DNA of 12,402 nucleotides from an uncultured Synergistaceae bacterium. GTDB taxonomy: Bacteria; Synergistota; Synergistia; Synergistales; Aminobacteriaceae. The notes beneath the pieces are model-generated. The model was not told the origin of the DNA, did not search any database, and saw only the letters and a program-made list of their open reading frames with translations. Numbering within the stretch: position 1 is the first letter of the stretch; each line of letters begins with the position of its first letter. The translations under genes and the position numbers were made by a program. Of this stretch, positions 9,701 to 12,402 are shown in pieces. Location of the stretch: the NCBI GenBank assembly GCA_937870605.1, contig CALMZW010000005.1, positions 1 through 12,402 of the forward strand, in the 5' to 3' direction.

Positions 9701-12402
9701 ATGGGCGTTCGCATCCTCCGGTACCTTCGCGTCTCGGATATCGAAGACGACCTCCGGAAAATCGATCCGTCGACGAGCATCGTCTCCATCCCCGGGAGCG
9801 AAGAACGGCGCCGCCTGCGCGATCTTCTCGAGCGCTCCGCCGCCCCGGAGGAGGCCGTCCGCCGGCGCCTCTGGACATGGAACGACTGGCGCCGGGAGCT
9901 GTCGTTTTCGGCGGGACGGACTCCGGAAGGCATCCGCTCCCCGAAGGGACAGATCGACCCGCCGGACCACTGGCTCGTCCTGCGCCGCATCCTCTCCGGA
10001 ATGGCGGGCGACCATGCGCGCACAGCGGGGCGTTCCGGCGTCATCCGGCTTCTCGGACAGGAGATCCGGGAGCTGTTGCGGGAGGAGGTTCCGCCCGACG
10101 TCCTGTCCGCCGCTCTCGCCGCGGACGGGGCATCCGCGGACGGGCGCACGGATTCCCCGTCCCGCCTTTTGCAGCGCGCGTACGTCGCGTACCGCGAGTT
10201 TCTGGCGGCGCAGGGACTCGCCGACAGCGCGGAGCTTCCGACGCTCGCGCGGGAGATTCTGCCCTTCGTCCCCGATTCGTTTTTCTCAGAGACCGAGGTC
10301 GTGTTCGTCGGCTTTCTCTCGTTTACGCACGGACAGCTTCGCCTCATCCGGGAGATCGTCTCCCGCGGCGCGGACGTCCGCATATACGCCCCTTCGACGG
10401 GCCTTGCCGCGCATTATGACGCAGCGAATCAGTTCCCCGAGGCGCAGACGTCCGTCATCCCGTCCGCGTCGCTCAGGGGAATCCTCCTCGAAGCCGGCGA
10501 CCGGCGAATGCAGTACGAAACGATCTGCCGCGAGCTGATCCTCTGGTCGAATGCGCAGGGCGCGCTCCCCGGACTCTGCGGCCTGCCCTTCCCCGGCTGG
10601 GGCGACGTCGCCGTCGTCGCCCCCGAAAAGGACGCCCGAGTCGCGGAAGAGACGCTCGCGCGCTACCGCATCCCGTTCACGCGCCGCTACGGCGCGACGG
10701 TCGCCGATTCCCTGCCGTTCATGCTTGCCGCGCGCATCCTGGATCTCGACCGATGGAACTGGCCTCCGGACGGCTGCGCGAACCTCCTCTCGCACCCTGC
10801 CTTTCTCGGCGAAGCGTTCCCGCGCAGGGATTTCGAGCGGGAACGTCCCCGAGGCGCCGACGCGTGGCGCGATTTTCTGAAAAGGCGCGTCGGAAGCGCG
10901 TCGTCGTTTGACAGGGCGTTCCGTTTCGCCCGGACCGTGCGCGGCGGGAGCCGCCCCTCCGGACTCCTTCGGGCGTTCGTGACCCTCGCGACGGAGGACC
11001 CCGCCTGGGACCGGACGCTTTCCGCGACGCTCCGTCTCCATCCGGACGCCGACGACGATCTCCGGACCGCGAACCTCTCCATTGGAGAAGCCATTCGAAA
11101 GGCGGACATCCTCGAAGGCGCCGAACGGAATCTCGGACCGGTCGGGACGACCGCCCTGGCCGGTTCGGAAGCGGAGGCCTTCCTGCGGGAGTGGGCGCGA
11201 TCCTCAACGCTCTGGTTCCCTCCCGAGCGTCGGGACGCCGCGCAGCTGTACTTGGGCGCTCCTCCGGTGCTCGCCCACGCGCCCGTGTGGATCGCGGCGG
11301 GGATGGACGCATCCGCCTGGCCCGGGACCATCTCGGAGTCCCCGCTTCTTTCCGACGAACGAAAGCGCGCGCTGCATGAGCAATTCTCCCTCGGGCCCTC
11401 CCACCTTCCGCTGTTGCCGGAGGTCCGAATGCAGCGCGAAGCGCTCTTCCGGCGGATTCTGGCCGGGGGGGACCGTTTCACGATCGTCTGCCGCCCGTGC
11501 CGGGACGACTCGGGCAAACCCGTCGAACGCTCCCCGTTTTTGAAACGCGCGCTTGAACCGGCCCCGGACGCTCCGATCCCGTTTCTGACGACTGTCGCCA
11601 CGCCGCCCGAATCGCAGGGGGGGGGCGGGCCGGACATCCGCCGGGATCTCGGATCCCTCCTGCCGCTGCGAGAGGAAGCGGCGATCATCCCCCCGGAAAG
11701 CCGCCTGACGGGAGGGCGCGACGCGGACGTTTCCGTCGTCGGGGCCACGATGCCGGACGCTGCGCCGGAACGAGGGCCGCAGGTTCTCTCCGTGAGCGAC
11801 CTGGATCTTCTGCGCTCCTGCCCGTTCCGGTTCGCCTGCCTGCGGATCCTGAAGCTCGACGACCGCCGCCCCGGACTCTTTCGCGCGGACATCGCGGGAA
11901 AGGTCGCACACACGATCCTGGAACGGCTCTCCCTCGGGAAAACATACGACACAGGAGACGTCGACCGCTGCATCGCCGAAGGCTACCGGGACTATCCCGA
12001 CCTCCGGGACGACCCGCGGCTTCAGCCCCGCCGCGCCCGTTTCGAAGCCGCGCTGCGCCGGACCGCCTGCTCGATGCGCCTTCTCGAAGCGAAACTGGCC
12101 CCGCTCCGAACGGACATCCGGCTCGAAGCGCCGCTTCCGGAGGCGACCATCGGGGGCGTCGTCGTCAAGGGAACGTGCGACCGGATGGATGTGTTCTCCG
12201 ACGGATCGCTTCTGCTTTTCGACTTCAAGAGCGGCCGCCTGAAAAGCTACGCCCAGACGGACAGAAGCCGGGGACTTCTTCCCCCGAGCCTGCAACTTGC
12301 GGCCTACGCCTGGCTCTGCGATCATGCGGATCCGAAGGCTCCCGTCGCGGGAACGGCGTACGTGTGCATCACGGACGCCGCCTTCGCGGCGTCGCTCCGG
12401 CA
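9701..12402 (+). CDS. addB: AddB/RecB-type PD-(D/E)XK nuclease with helicase-like N-terminus, 3'-partial
   Basis: The frame stays open from the ATG at 9701 to the window end (900 codons), so the 3' part is missing. Residues about 1-640 resemble the helicase-like region of AddB (VVFVGFLSFTHGQLRLI at about 200), but the N-terminus shows IPGSEERRRL in place of a GxxGxGKT Walker A loop. The nuclease begins at about 700: SVSDLDLLRSCPFRFAC, then His737 in GKVAHTILERL, Asp830 in GTCDRMD, Asp841 and Lys843 in LFDFKSG, and Gln865 in LQLAAYAW. Together these form a complete RecB-type active site. Cys707 matches the first iron-sulfur cysteine of AddB; the other three would lie beyond the window. The role would be double-strand break end processing with an AddA partner, not seen here. 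The Shine-Dalgarno is weak (GGGGCGG). A nine-G tract at 11617-11625 lies in the linker. The gene name is tentative. Confidence 0.82.
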   Translation, partial: MGVRILRYLRVSDIEDDLRKIDPSTSIVSIPGSEERRRLRDLLERSAAPEEAVRRRLWTWNDWRRELSFSAGRTPEGIRSPKGQIDPPDHWLVLRRILSGMAGDHARTAGRSGVIRLLGQEIRELLREEVPPDVLSAALAADGASADGRTDSPSRLLQRAYVAYREFLAAQGLADSAELPTLAREILPFVPDSFFSETEVVFVGFLSFTHGQLRLIREIVSRGADVRIYAPSTGLAAHYDAANQFPEAQTSVIPSASLRGILLEAGDRRMQYETICRELILWSNAQGALPGLCGLPFPGWGDVAVVAPEKDARVAEETLARYRIPFTRRYGATVADSLPFMLAARILDLDRWNWPPDGCANLLSHPAFLGEAFPRRDFERERPRGADAWRDFLKRRVGSASSFDRAFRFARTVRGGSRPSGLLRAFVTLATEDPAWDRTLSATLRLHPDADDDLRTANLSIGEAIRKADILEGAERNLGPVGTTALAGSEAEAFLREWARSSTLWFPPERRDAAQLYLGAPPVLAHAPVWIAAGMDASAWPGTISESPLLSDERKRALHEQFSLGPSHLPLLPEVRMQREALFRRILAGGDRFTIVCRPCRDDSGKPVERSPFLKRALEPAPDAPIPFLTTVATPPESQGGGGPDIRRDLGSLLPLREEAAIIPPESRLTGGRDADVSVVGATMPDAAPERGPQVLSVSDLDLLRSCPFRFACLRILKLDDRRPGLFRADIAGKVAHTILERLSLGKTYDTGDVDRCIAEGYRDYPDLRDDPRLQPRRARFEAALRRTACSMRLLEAKLAPLRTDIRLEAPLPEATIGGVVVKGTCDRMDVFSDGSLLLFDFKSGRLKSYAQTDRSRGLLPPSLQLAAYAWLCDHADPKAPVAGTAYVCITDAAFAASLR

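Noticed and set aside
8324..10015. A 563-codon minus-strand open frame opposite PfpI and the nuclease gene
   Set aside because: It is antisense to well-supported genes, crosses the divergent promoters, and shows no family motif.
7948..10419. An 823-codon open frame on the plus strand across the nitroreductases, PfpI and the nuclease gene
   Set aside because: It spans four real genes in two orientations and the promoter region; its composition is low-complexity Arg/Gly/Pro. It is a codon-bias artefact.

Overview
The window is 12.4 kb of GC-rich bacterial DNA (roughly 60% GC by eye), densely packed, with ten genes and no gap between genes longer than about 160 bp. The genes are ordinary bacterial chromosome genes. 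No phage, insertion sequence, CRISPR array, tRNA or rRNA was seen. An ECF-type ThiW, a gyrA-psd-pssA gene order, an AddB-like nuclease and tandem small nitroreductases would suit an anaerobic, phosphatidylethanolamine-making Gram-negative such as a member of Synergistota. That placement is a guess from gene content, not something the sequence proves.

Layout. (1) 1-2153, plus strand: the 3' part of a ThiY-like pyrimidine-binding protein, an overlapping thiW, then an unrecognised tail-anchored membrane protein (1209-2153) behind an 18-bp perfect palindrome and an extended -10 promoter. (2) 2178-3802, minus strand, converging on it: thiD and thiM, which overlap by 13 bp, behind a terminator that sits directly against the thiD Shine-Dalgarno sequence. 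(3) 3901-7784, minus strand: a tight gyrA-psd-pssA operon. (4) 7930-8994, minus strand: two adjacent paralogous nitroreductases. (5) 9152-12402, plus strand, divergent from them: a DJ-1/PfpI-family gene and then a large AddB/RecB-type nuclease gene that runs off the end.

How the genes fit together. ThiY and ThiW would import the pyrimidine and thiazole precursors of thiamine. ThiD and ThiM would phosphorylate those same two precursors, so the left third is a thiamine salvage module split over two converging transcription units. Psd and PssA are the two consecutive enzymes that make phosphatidylethanolamine from CDP-diacylglycerol, and they are co-transcribed with the gyrase A subunit. The nitroreductases and the PfpI protein share a 157-bp divergent promoter region that holds a cluster of AAACG half-sites around a TATAAT box.

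No clearly new multi-gene system is visible. The points most worth following up are the attenuator-like arrangement in front of thiD-thiM, the unknown tail-anchored protein with its palindromic promoter, the AAACG operator cluster, and the nine-G tract inside the AddB-like gene.
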